Source of the DNA: JAICKM01 sp038228295
GTDB lineage: Bacteria; Chloroflexota; Chloroflexia; QHBQ01; JAICKM01
Direction of reading: 5' to 3'
Length of the DNA: 64,000 nucleotides
NCBI GenBank assembly: GCA_038228295.1
Contig: JBBRPH010000021.1
Location: forward strand, 1-64,000
Positions 49,736-57,325 of the stretch are shown here, piece after piece. Under the pieces are notes generated by a model. The model made no database searches. It saw nothing but the letters and a program-made list of their open reading frames with translations, and was not told the DNA's origin. The translations under genes were made by a program, and so were the position numbers. Numbering within the stretch: the first letter of the stretch is position 1; every line of letters starts with the position of its first letter.

Positions 49736-51052
49736 CAACAGGGCCGCGAGGCGAGCGCGGCGGCCGGCGACAGGGCGGTTGGGCTGCGTCGCGGCCGGGC
49801 CAAGCAGGCCGCCGGCCAGCCCGAAGCCGAACAACACCCCCACGGCAGTTAGCGCCGGATAGAGTTCGCGCCCCTGCCAGGCGATCAGGCGCAGGCTAAT
49901 CACAATCACCAGCGCGTAGAGCGCCGCCAGCGTCGCCAAGCAGACCGCGCAGACCGCCGTCTGCGGCGGGCTCAGGCCGCGCCGTGCCACTAACGCGATG
50001 CCGCCCAGCACCGCCAGCAGGGTGAGGCCGGCGAAGGCCAGATAGAGCCAGTCGGGTAGCGGGATGCGCTGCCAGCCGAAGTTGCCCCAGAAGCTGGCCC
50101 ACAATTCATGGCGGAACGGGTCACGCAGCCAGAAGAGATCGTTCCATTGCCACGGGCTGTCACTGGGCAACATCGCCGTCCAAGCGGCACGCGCCAGCGG
50201 ATCGTCGTAGACCAATGCACGATAGCTGTAGAACGCGACTACGCCCACCCAGGTCAGCGCCGCCCAGTGCCAAGCATGGCGGCGGTCGGCCCCCGGCGGG
50301 GCGGCGCGGCGCAGCCATAAGACTCCGGCGACGATGGGCAACAGGGGCGCAAGACTCAATTTGGTCAGCAAGCCCAGCCCGCAAGCGACCGCCAGCCAGC
50401 CGACCCGCCGGGTGCTGCGCGGGCCGGTCAGATGAGCAGCCAGCAGGTAGCTGATCCATGCGCCGATCAACGCGGCTAAATTCTCGTTGGTGACACTGGC
50501 GCGGATGAAATTGGCCTGCGGGATGCCCGCCACGACAGCGGCGGCCAGCAGCGACACGAGGGCCGGCGCGGGCGGCGGCACAAGCAAGCGCGCCGTGGCA
50601 TAGGTCAGCAATACCACGCCCAATCCACAGAGGATCGCCAGCGCCCGCAGGGTCAACGGCCAGCTTAACCAGCGTTCGCCGGCGGGGTGTTGTAGCACCA
50701 GTAGTGAGTGGGCAGGGTAAGCGGGATTGGTGTGGATGGGCGGGATCAGGTGGTCGTGCGGCGGCGTGCCGCTCACCAGCCGCACCGCCCGCACCAGGGT
50801 CGCGCTCAGTAGGTAATAGAGCGGTGGCTGCACTGCTTCGTTGCTATAGGCGCCCGCCACAATGGGCGGCAAGTCGCTCCAGCGCACAATATAGTCAATA
50901 TAGCGCAGGTGCATATACTCGTCGGGCGCTTCACCGTAGGGGGTGGCGAGCGCAAAGCCGCCGACGGCCAGCAAATAGAGGCCCACCAGCGCCGCCAGCG
51001 CCCGGCGAGGCGACCGCGCAGTGGGGAGCGCAAGCACAGGAGCAGCCGACAC
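49655..51052 (-). CDS. DUF2142-like GT-C membrane protein
   Basis: About 465 residues from GTG 51052, 5 nt after the upstream stop; a longer frame to 51130 overlaps the upstream gene. The first extracytoplasmic loop reads TPYGEAPDEYMHLRYIDYIV, the DUF2142 P-D-E-x-x-H motif, followed by EAVQPPLYYLLSATL. Ten to eleven helices. The GT-C-like acidic pair suggests a sugar transferase using a lipid-linked donor. It is downstream of, and probably co-transcribed with, a small membrane protein at 51504. The 3' end overlaps the convergent YfhO gene by 81 bp. Confidence 0.8.
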   Translation of the reverse strand: MSAAPVLALPTARSPRRALAALVGLYLLAVGGFALATPYGEAPDEYMHLRYIDYIVRWSDLPPIVAGAYSNEAVQPPLYYLLSATLVRAVRLVSGTPPHDHLIPPIHTNPAYPAHSLLVLQHPAGERWLSWPLTLRALAILCGLGVVLLTYATARLLVPPPAPALVSLLAAAVVAGIPQANFIRASVTNENLAALIGAWISYLLAAHLTGPRSTRRVGWLAVACGLGLLTKLSLAPLLPIVAGVLWLRRAAPPGADRRHAWHWAALTWVGVVAFYSYRALVYDDPLARAAWTAMLPSDSPWQWNDLFWLRDPFRHELWASFWGNFGWQRIPLPDWLYLAFAGLTLLAVLGGIALVARRGLSPPQTAVCAVCLATLAALYALVIVISLRLIAWQGRELYPALTAVGVLFGFGLAGGLLGPAATQPNRPVAGRRARLAALLLPAVALSLFAVNAYSILWLVWPLLNG

Positions 51053-51057
51053 TGGGC

Positions 51058-51504
51058 CTAGCTTTTGGGCTTTTGCGGCGGCAACGCCATACCTAAGCGC
51101 CCACCCAACCAGCCACCCCAGGCGCCCCACCCCAGCGTCAACAGACGAGCGATCACGGTGCTGGAGAACAGTTCGAGGGGCGTGGGCACCGATCCGTCGT
51201 TAAGGCTGGGCAGCACGCCGGCCGGCACCACTAATTCGGCGATCATGTTGGCGGTAGCAACGATAGCGCCGGCCAGCAACCCCGCCTGCAAGCCGCGTAT
51301 GCGGCTACCGGTCTCGCGCCCCGCCAGCAGGCCGGCGATCAACGGCAACACGATCTCCAGCAGCGTACCCAGACAGTTGGCCGTGTTCAAATCGGCCGGG
51401 TTATGGGCCTGTAGGGCCAGCAAAAACAGCAACGTTTCCAGCACCGCCAGGGGGCCGCCCAACAGCGCACCCCATTTCAAGACGCTATATCGTTCGGGTG
51501 TCAT
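51058..51504 (-). CDS. Four-helix membrane protein, unknown
   Basis: About 148 residues from ATG 51504. Four hydrophobic segments (WGALLGGPLAVLETLLFLLA, then near 45-62, 68-90 and 112-135) carry Gly-rich pairs (LLAGRETGSRIRGLQAGLLA; GAWGGWLGGRLG). No family recognised. A TATAAT at 51548-51543 lies about 40 bp upstream and makes it the first gene of a two-gene unit with the DUF2142 protein. Confidence 0.7.
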   Translation of the reverse strand: MTPERYSVLKWGALLGGPLAVLETLLFLLALQAHNPADLNTANCLGTLLEIVLPLIAGLLAGRETGSRIRGLQAGLLAGAIVATANMIAELVVPAGVLPSLNDGSVPTPLELFSSTVIARLLTLGWGAWGGWLGGRLGMALPPQKPKS

Positions 51505-51542
51505 GCCGCCCTTTCTGCCCACCGGCCTCGCTAATCGCGCCA

Positions 51543-51592
51543 TTATACCACAAGTTGCGCCTTTGTCGCCCGACCTCCCTATCGCGTATAAT
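51543..51592. promoter_or_regulatory. Divergent pair of -10 boxes
   Basis: TATAAT on the minus strand (51548-51543) faces the 51504 gene. TATAAT on the plus strand (51587-51592) serves the SirB1-like gene at 51659. No clear -35 for either. Confidence 0.5.
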
Positions 51593-51658
51593 GGGGCACA
51601 GCGCGGCCGACTCGCCCCCGCCTGGGGCGCCCCGTCGCCGCGCAAAGGAGCATTCCGT

Positions 51659-52540
51659 ATGAGCGCATCCTCCCCTGTGCGCCGCGCCTTCGCCGACCTG
51701 GTGCGGAAAGCCGATCCCGACCTCGACCTGGCGCGCGCCGCCTTACTGATCGCGCAGGTCGAGTATCCCCACCTGGACCTCGATGCCTACCTGGGCCGCT
51801 TGGATGCGTTGGCGGCACGAGTAGCGACGCGGCTGGCCGCCGCCGGTACGCCCTGGGGCAGCGCCGACCCGCCCACGGTCATCGCCGCACTCAACGGCGT
51901 GCTGTTCGACGATTTGGGCTTCCACGGCAACAGCGCCGCCTATTATGATCCGCGCAATTCCTTCCTAAACGAGGTGCTGGACCGGCGCACCGGTATCCCG
52001 ATCACGATCTCACTAGTCTATATGGAGCTGGCCGCGCGGCTGGGACTGCGCCTGTTCGGCATTGGAATGCCCGGCCGTTTCATCGTACAGTATCCGGGCC
52101 AGGATGGGGGCGGGCCGCACCCACACAGCGGCGAACTATTCATAGACCCCTACGCGGGCGGGGCGCTACTCACCCGCGCCGATTGTGCGGAGCACTTCCG
52201 CCGGCTCTACGGCCCCGACTTTACCTTCGCAGCCGAACACCTGACCCCGCTCACCCGCCACCAGATCCTGACCCGCCTGTTGGGCAACCTGAAGGCGATC
52301 TATCTGCGCGCCCACGACTATGCCCGCGCCGTGATCATTGTGGACCGCCTGGTGCTGGTGCAACCTGCGGCGATCTGGGAGCTAAAAGACCGGGGAATGC
52401 TCTACTATCGGCTGGGCGGATTTGTGCCCGCGCTGCATGATCTGCAAAGCTATCTGAAACACGACCCCGATGCCGAAGACGCGGCGCTAATCGCCTATTA
52501 TGTACAGCAATGCCAGTATTTGCTCCTGAGCAAGAACTGA
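51659..52540 (+). CDS. SirB1-family transglutaminase-like / TPR protein
   Basis: A 293-residue protein. AAAGGAG lies 8 nt before the ATG; the frame extends far upstream but only antisense to other genes. The N-terminal transglutaminase-like domain (about 30-200) has LNEVLDRRTGIPITISLVYM, then ARLGLRLFGIGMPGRFIV and ELFIDPYAGG, as in SirB1/UPF0162 proteins. The usual catalytic Cys position is not evident, as in most of this family. The C-terminal part (about 205-285) forms TPR-like helices (RAVIIVDRLVLVQP, PALHDLQSYLKHDPD). Cytoplasmic; exact role unknown. Confidence 0.85.
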   Translation: MSASSPVRRAFADLVRKADPDLDLARAALLIAQVEYPHLDLDAYLGRLDALAARVATRLAAAGTPWGSADPPTVIAALNGVLFDDLGFHGNSAAYYDPRNSFLNEVLDRRTGIPITISLVYMELAARLGLRLFGIGMPGRFIVQYPGQDGGGPHPHSGELFIDPYAGGALLTRADCAEHFRRLYGPDFTFAAEHLTPLTRHQILTRLLGNLKAIYLRAHDYARAVIIVDRLVLVQPAAIWELKDRGMLYYRLGGFVPALHDLQSYLKHDPDAEDAALIAYYVQQCQYLLLSKN

Positions 52541-52557
52541 CGGACTGGGAGACCTAG

Positions 52558-53235
52558 ATGACAGAGACCATTGCGCCGCGCCCGCCCCGCTTGTTGCTGG
52601 GCGGCTTCGCGGGCTTCGGCGAGTTTCCGGTCAATCCCTCGTGGGAATTGGCCCGTGTGCTGGGCGGCAGCACCATCGAAATGTTTAATGTCGAGGCCGT
52701 GCAAATCCCAGTGGATTGGGCGGCCGCTTGGCCGACGTTGCAGGCGGCTATCGAGCAAGTGGAGCCGACGTGGGTACTGCTGCTGGGTGTGGCGGGCACG
52801 CGCACCGCCGTTTGCGGCGAAACACGGGCGCGGAATTACACTACGCCGCTACGCGACAACGCGGGCGCGTTGCCGCCGGCTAACGATTTGATTGACCCCG
52901 CCGGTCCGCCTTACCGCAATTGCACTCTGCCGGCCCAACTGTTGGTGGAGCGGATGCAAGAGCGCGGCCTCCCGGCGGAAGTGTCGAGCGATGCGGGTAG
53001 CTTCCTGTGCAACTGGACGCTGTATCATGCGCTGGCCTATGCCGACGGCCGGCCCGGCCTGCGCGGGGTCGGCTTCATCCACGTCCCACCCCTGGCCGTA
53101 GCGGGCACAGATGGGCTGACGTTTGACCGAATGCTGGCGGGCCTACGCTTCGCCATAGACACACTGCTCGCCGGGCAAGCGCCGTTATTTGAGGTCGTGG
53201 AAGCGGCGATCCAGGCAGAACGGCGGCAGCCATGA
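52558..53235 (+). CDS. pcp: Pyroglutamyl-peptidase I (C15)
   Basis: A 225-residue protein. LLLGGFAGFGEFPVNPSWEL is the Pcp substrate-pocket start. The triad is visible: Glu in VAGTRTAVCGETRARN, Cys in SSDAGSFLCNWTLYHAL and His in GVGFIHVPPL. It removes N-terminal pyroglutamate from peptides in the cytoplasm. It starts 17 bp after the SirB1-like gene, and its stop overlaps the endonuclease IV start (ATGA). No -10 box is evident in the 17-bp gap, so it belongs to the plus-strand unit that begins at about 51590. Confidence 0.93.
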   Translation: MTETIAPRPPRLLLGGFAGFGEFPVNPSWELARVLGGSTIEMFNVEAVQIPVDWAAAWPTLQAAIEQVEPTWVLLLGVAGTRTAVCGETRARNYTTPLRDNAGALPPANDLIDPAGPPYRNCTLPAQLLVERMQERGLPAEVSSDAGSFLCNWTLYHALAYADGRPGLRGVGFIHVPPLAVAGTDGLTFDRMLAGLRFAIDTLLAGQAPLFEVVEAAIQAERRQP

Positions 53236-54242
53236 CGCTAGAGGTTACGGATGCTGCCGCCCTAACCCCCCAACCCCCTTCCCTCGGAGGGAAGGGGGAG
53301 TCGGCGGAGGATAGTGTTCTCCCCTCCCTGCGTAGGGGAGAGGGCGGGCCGCTGCTGGGCGCGCATATGTCTATCGCCGGGGGCTGCTATAAGGCGCTAC
53401 TGCGCGGGCGGGCGGCGGGCTGCGACGCGGTGCAACTGTTCAGCAAGAATGCCAGCCAGTGGAAGGCCAAACCCCTCAGCGCCGAAGACATCGCGCTGTT
53501 CGCGCAGACGCGGGCTGAGACCGGCTACGATCCCGGCGTGCTGATCGTGCATGATAGCTACCTGATCAACTTGGCGACTCCCGACGACGTGCTGTGGGAT
53601 AAGTCGCTGGCAGCGTTCGGCGAAGAGCTGGACCGTTGCGCGCTGCTGGGTATTCCGCATCTGGTGACGCACGCCGGAGCGCACGTTGGGTCGGGCGAAG
53701 ACGCGGGGCTGGCGCGCATCGCCGCCGGCATTGATCGCGTGCTGGATGCGCGGCCGCCGGGCGTGTGGGTGCTGCTGGAAACGACGGCGGGGCAAGGCAC
53801 GGGCCTCTGCTACCGCTTTGAGCAAATCGCCCGTGTGCTGGAGGCGAGCCGTTTTGCCGACCGCATCGGCATCTGCCTGGACACCTGCCATGTCTTTGCG
53901 GCGGGCTACGATGTGGCCGCCGTCGAGGGCTACGAGGCCATGATCAGCGACTTCGCTCGCCTGCTGGGGCTGGATCGGCTGAAGGCGCTGCACCTCAACG
54001 ACTCGAAAAAGGGGCTGGGCAGTCGAGTGGACCGTCACGACCATATCGGCCAGGGCGCGCTGGGCCTGGAAGCGTTCCGCCGCCTGCTGAACGACCCGCG
54101 CATCGCCGGCCGCCCGATGGTACTGGAAACCGAGAAAGGCGACGATGAGACCTGGGACGCGATCAACCTAGCGACCCTGCGGAGCCTTATTGGATCGCGT
54201 ACAGACGGCAGCCCGGAGACCCGCAGACCCGCAGACGGATGA
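53232..54242 (+). CDS. nfo: Endonuclease IV (AP endonuclease) with repeat-encoded ends
   Basis: A 336-residue TIM-barrel protein. The core starts GPLLGAHMSIAGG and contains AVQLFSKNASQW, LIVHDSYLINLATP, HLVTHAGAHVGSGE, LLETTAGQGTGL, GICLDTCHVFAAGYD, LHLNDSKKGLGSRVDRH and HDHIGQGALG, the full set of Zn ligands of endonuclease IV. It cuts DNA 5' of abasic sites in base-excision repair. Residues 1-35 (TPQPPSLGGKGES, LPSLRRGEGG) come from an inverted-repeat element, and the last 15 (GSPETRRPADG) from a MITE-like repeat, so both ends are recent additions. A uracil-DNA glycosylase gene follows, completing a small repair pair. Confidence 0.93.
   Translation: MTLEVTDAAALTPQPPSLGGKGESAEDSVLPSLRRGEGGPLLGAHMSIAGGCYKALLRGRAAGCDAVQLFSKNASQWKAKPLSAEDIALFAQTRAETGYDPGVLIVHDSYLINLATPDDVLWDKSLAAFGEELDRCALLGIPHLVTHAGAHVGSGEDAGLARIAAGIDRVLDARPPGVWVLLETTAGQGTGLCYRFEQIARVLEASRFADRIGICLDTCHVFAAGYDVAAVEGYEAMISDFARLLGLDRLKALHLNDSKKGLGSRVDRHDHIGQGALGLEAFRRLLNDPRIAGRPMVLETEKGDDETWDAINLATLRSLIGSRTDGSPETRRPADG
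53274..53341. repeat. In-frame GC-rich inverted-repeat element (site D)
   Basis: A perfect 11-bp hairpin (CCCCCTTCCCT at 53274-53284, AGGGAAGGGGG at 53288-53298) and a second hairpin (CTCCCCT at 53319-53325, AGGGGAG at 53334-53340) lie within the first 37 codons of the endonuclease IV gene. Confidence 0.8.
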
Positions 54243-54334
54243 GAGTTTATGGGTACGGGGTGCGGCTACAAGACAGACCGTTAAAAATACAAAACCTCTC
54301 GCGTCCTCCGGGTCTCCGGGTCTCCGGGCTGCCG
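54206..54334. repeat. MITE-like element with 26-bp terminal inverted repeats
   Basis: The arms 54206-54231 and 54309-54334 are reverse complements with one mismatch in 26; total length is 129 bp. Each arm is itself made of GGAGACCCG-type units. It covers the endonuclease IV stop codon and ends 17 bp before the likely start of the glycosylase. No coding capacity. Confidence 0.75.
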
Positions 54335-54351
54335 CCGGCCGAGGTCCAGCG

Positions 54352-55011
54352 CTGACCGACCGTGACCGCATCGCGCAGGTGCTGGCGCTGAACACAGCGA
54401 TCCGCGCCTGCCGCCGCTGCCATGCCGCCGGGTTTCTGAACGCACGCGAGTCGCTGCCGCTGGTGCGTGACCCGCGCCCCGGTGACGGGCTGCCGCCGAT
54501 TCTGTTGGTGGGCCAGTCGCCTGGCCTGCGCGCCACACGCGAGTCGGTGCCCTTCGCCGGGCAGAGCGGCGCCAAGCTGCGCGCCTGGTTCGCGCTGGCC
54601 GGCTTGAGCGAGGCCGATTACTGGCGATTGCTCTATTTCAGCGCCGTGACCAAGTGCTATCCCGGCCGCCTATCCGGCGCGAAAGGCGACCGTCTGCCCA
54701 CGCCGACCGAGCAAGCCCTCTGCCGCCCCTGGTTGGACGCGCAACTGACCGTCCTCGACCCCCCCATCGTCGTACTCGTCGGCACGCTCGCCATCAGCAC
54801 CTTGCTCGGCAAAGGCCCGCTAACGGAGTTTGTCGGCCTGGGCTTCCTGCGCGACGGACGGCGACTGCTGCCGCTACCCCATCCCAGCGGGGTCAGCACC
54901 TGGCTGAACAACCCGGCCCACCAAGCCCGCGTCGGGGCGGCAATGGGCGTGTTGGCGGCCTGGCTGGCAGAGTTGGGGATTGCGGTGGCGGGCGGGCAGC
55001 GTGAGGCGTGA
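54352..55011 (+). CDS. Uracil-DNA glycosylase, family 4/5-like (Fe-S)
   Basis: About 219 residues. ILLVGQSPGLRATRESVPFA, then GQSGAKLRAW, is the uracil-pocket motif A, and PHPSGVSTWLNN is the catalytic C-terminal motif. Four Cys in IRACRRCHAAG, VTKCYPG and QALCRPW fit the [4Fe-4S] ligands of families 4 and 5. It removes uracil from DNA, handing abasic sites to the endonuclease IV encoded just upstream. The start is uncertain: CTG 54352 has GAGG at good spacing, GTG 54379 is the next in-frame alternative, and a longer frame to 54190 passes through the MITE-like repeat. The element may have displaced the original start. Confidence 0.87.
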   Translation: MTDRDRIAQVLALNTAIRACRRCHAAGFLNARESLPLVRDPRPGDGLPPILLVGQSPGLRATRESVPFAGQSGAKLRAWFALAGLSEADYWRLLYFSAVTKCYPGRLSGAKGDRLPTPTEQALCRPWLDAQLTVLDPPIVVLVGTLAISTLLGKGPLTEFVGLGFLRDGRRLLPLPHPSGVSTWLNNPAHQARVGAAMGVLAAWLAELGIAVAGGQREA

Positions 55012-55504
55012 GGCGTGCAACGTGCAACGTGATTACGAGTCAGGCGGCGCACCCAGCCGGGGAGAGGGTTGAGGAGTGGGGCGACTCAAGTGGGGCGACT
55101 CAAGTCGCGGCTACAGCTACGAAGCCTGCCTTCGCAGGCTGCGACGGGGGTGGGTGTGTGCGTCGGTGACGAAGTGGCCGAGTTGCCGTTCATAGTCTAC
55201 CGACATTAGCAGTGTAGCTGGGGTATAGTCTGAGCCACAGCACCTTGCATTCGTGTATTCGTGGCCCCATTCGTGGCTGGTCAGTCCCCAGCCTGGCTCG
55301 CCGCCCCACGCAAGACAAGCCACCGCGCTAACCCCGCAGATCTCAGTAGGACCAGGGTCGCCGGGCGGAGCCGCCTCCTACACCCACCCGGCAGATCCCT
55401 AGTGGAACCGGGCGGAGCCGCCTCCCACCAACGGGTAGCGGGTGCCGCAGGGACGGATTGCCGTCCCACTACACCCGCTACCTTACGTTTCACGTTTTAC
55501 GGTC
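55012..55504. other. Repeat-rich intergenic region
   Basis: No supported gene in about 490 bp. It contains degenerate GTGAGGC/GCAACGT microsatellite units (55001-55032), a 14-bp tandem GTGGGGCGACTCAA (55076-55103), a perfect 7-bp hairpin AGCCTGC/GCAGGCT (55123-55140), and two copies of GGGCGGAGCCGCCTCC (55363 and 55410) related to the copy at 16829. It separates convergent genes. Confidence 0.6.
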
Positions 55505-57319
55505 CTACTTCACCGTGAGCGTCGTGCTGTCGCTGCGGCCCCAGACATCGGGCAGATAAGTCAGGCGCGCTTCGGCGGGCAGGCCGGTGTAGGTGCCCGG
55601 TGTCGTGGCGCGGGCCAGGTAGCGGTACTCGTAGACCCCGGCGGGCAGATAGGCGGCGGAGAGCACGGTCTGGTCGTCGCGCATCTGCACGTCGTCGAAG
55701 AAGGCGCCGGCCGGGGTGACCGTGCCTTTGTCGCCTTCGCCGTTGCCCTGGCCGGGCGGGGGGGTGGGCAGGGCCGGGTGTTCGGTCAGGCCGGTGGTTT
55801 TGAGCGTGCCGTTAATCGCTTCCAGGCCGGCGGGCAGGGGATCGGCGGCGGTCAGGTAGTAGGCATCCTGCGGCGTGATGATCGTCAGGCGCACCTCCAC
55901 CAAGTCGCCGGCTTTGACCGTGTGCAGCGGCGTGGCGGGAGCGGCACCAGCGGCCCCCGGCGCGACGTATGTGCGGATGATACTTAAGCCCTCGTTGCGC
56001 GCTACAGCGGCCGCCCCCGGTTGGGCATAGCCCAGGTGCAGCGTGTAGTAGAGCCGCCCACCCGTGCCCTGGCGCGTGATCAGCAGCGTGTTATCTTGGT
56101 TGATCAGCAGGTCGCTGATCCCCTTGTGTAGGCTCGTCGCGTCGGTGGGCGGCTGCGCTTCCGTGCCGGCGGCAGCACTGCCCCAGGCGCTGCCATTGAG
56201 CGTGGCCGTCCAACCGCTGCGCCCAGCCAGTTCGCCACTGGCGGTCATGTAGGCGGCCAGCGTGCCGAGGACGGCGGCGGTCTCCTGCGTACTCAGCCAA
56301 TGGCCGGCGCGGCGGTTCTCCATCAACCAGCGCACGCCTTTGGCCGCCAGCGGATCGTTGCGGTCGGCTTCCAGCAACGCCTGCACGACCAGCGCGGTGG
56401 TGCGGGCATCGGTCTCCATGTCGAGATACGCCGCAGCAGTGCGGTTGGGCGTTTCTTCCCAATGAACCGTGGTCGTGGTCTGCTTGGCCGCGCCCGCGAG
56501 GTGGGTGAGCAGCGCCTTGCCGTCAGCCACGCCCAGGCGGCGGAAGGCCAGCGCCAGGTAGGCGCGGCCATAGAGTGCCAGGCTCGGCGCACGCACCGCC
56601 AGCGCTCGCGCCGGTGCCAGCACTTCGCGCCCGTTTTGCGCCAGTACATAGATAGTGTAGGCCCGCGTGTCGAGGCGTGGCCCGGCCCCTTGCGCGTCGC
56701 CCGGCGGCGCGGTAAGCCAGTTTTGCAGATAGTCGCCGGCGCTGCCGATGGCCTTGTCGTCCACCGTATAGCCTGCGGCTTTGGCGGCGGTCAAGCCTTC
56801 CAGCGCGTAGGCCGTCAGGTAGGGATCGGGCGGCACCTCGGCGTACCAACCCCAGCCGCCGTTGTAGTTCTGGTCGCGGTAGAGGCGCACCAGGGCGCGA
56901 TTGACGATGCCCGGTAACTGATCGGCATAAGGCGTTTTGAGGCCGGCGCTGCTGTAGGCTTTGGACAAGCGCAGCAACGGCAGGAAACGGCTAACCGTCG
57001 CCTCGACGCTATCATAGGTCTCATCTTGCACATAGTCCACCGCCGGGGCCGCCCCCGCCGCCAGCGACGGCGCGACATCCAGCGTCAGCGCGCCGCGCGC
57101 CGGATCTACGCCGTGCGGCAGAAAGACGTGTTCGGTAGCGGTGCCGTTCGGTTCAATATCGCCGCTGGTCACCACGTCTTCGGTGGTGAGGGCGGGCTTG
57201 ACCGGCAGGCTGATCTGCACTGCATCGCCAGGCACGTTGCTGCCGTTACAGGCCACCGCGCCGACGGTGAAGGTGAAGGTCGCGTTGCCCGCGCCGGTAG
57301 CGGTGGCCGCCCAGGTCAC
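55505..57319 (-). CDS. Alpha-2-macroglobulin-like protein, C-terminal part (after an in-frame TAA)
   Basis: A 604-residue continuation, in the same frame, of the gene at 57326-61492. A GTG at 57319 lies 6 nt past the TAA and could allow re-initiation, but the product would lack a signal peptide. It contains the rest of the A2M core, the helical thioester domain (SRFLPLLRLSKAYSS, NGGWGWY, AYALEGLTAAK) and the receptor-binding-like end (DPLPAGLEAING, AGVYEYRYLARATTPGTY, LPDVWGRSDS). At the thioester position the sequence reads YDSVEATVSRFL (codons about 57010-56999) where active proteins have C-x-E-Q: Cys is Ser and Gln is Ala, so no thioester can form. Confidence 0.85.
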   Translation of the reverse strand: MTWAATATGAGNATFTFTVGAVACNGSNVPGDAVQISLPVKPALTTEDVVTSGDIEPNGTATEHVFLPHGVDPARGALTLDVAPSLAAGAAPAVDYVQDETYDSVEATVSRFLPLLRLSKAYSSAGLKTPYADQLPGIVNRALVRLYRDQNYNGGWGWYAEVPPDPYLTAYALEGLTAAKAAGYTVDDKAIGSAGDYLQNWLTAPPGDAQGAGPRLDTRAYTIYVLAQNGREVLAPARALAVRAPSLALYGRAYLALAFRRLGVADGKALLTHLAGAAKQTTTTVHWEETPNRTAAAYLDMETDARTTALVVQALLEADRNDPLAAKGVRWLMENRRAGHWLSTQETAAVLGTLAAYMTASGELAGRSGWTATLNGSAWGSAAAGTEAQPPTDATSLHKGISDLLINQDNTLLITRQGTGGRLYYTLHLGYAQPGAAAVARNEGLSIIRTYVAPGAAGAAPATPLHTVKAGDLVEVRLTIITPQDAYYLTAADPLPAGLEAINGTLKTTGLTEHPALPTPPPGQGNGEGDKGTVTPAGAFFDDVQMRDDQTVLSAAYLPAGVYEYRYLARATTPGTYTGLPAEARLTYLPDVWGRSDSTTLTVK

Positions 57320-57325
57320 CAGCGT

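Noticed and set aside
55117..55323. A short minus-strand frame in the repeat-rich spacer
   Set aside because: It covers microsatellite and hairpin sequence; no ribosome site and no family resemblance.
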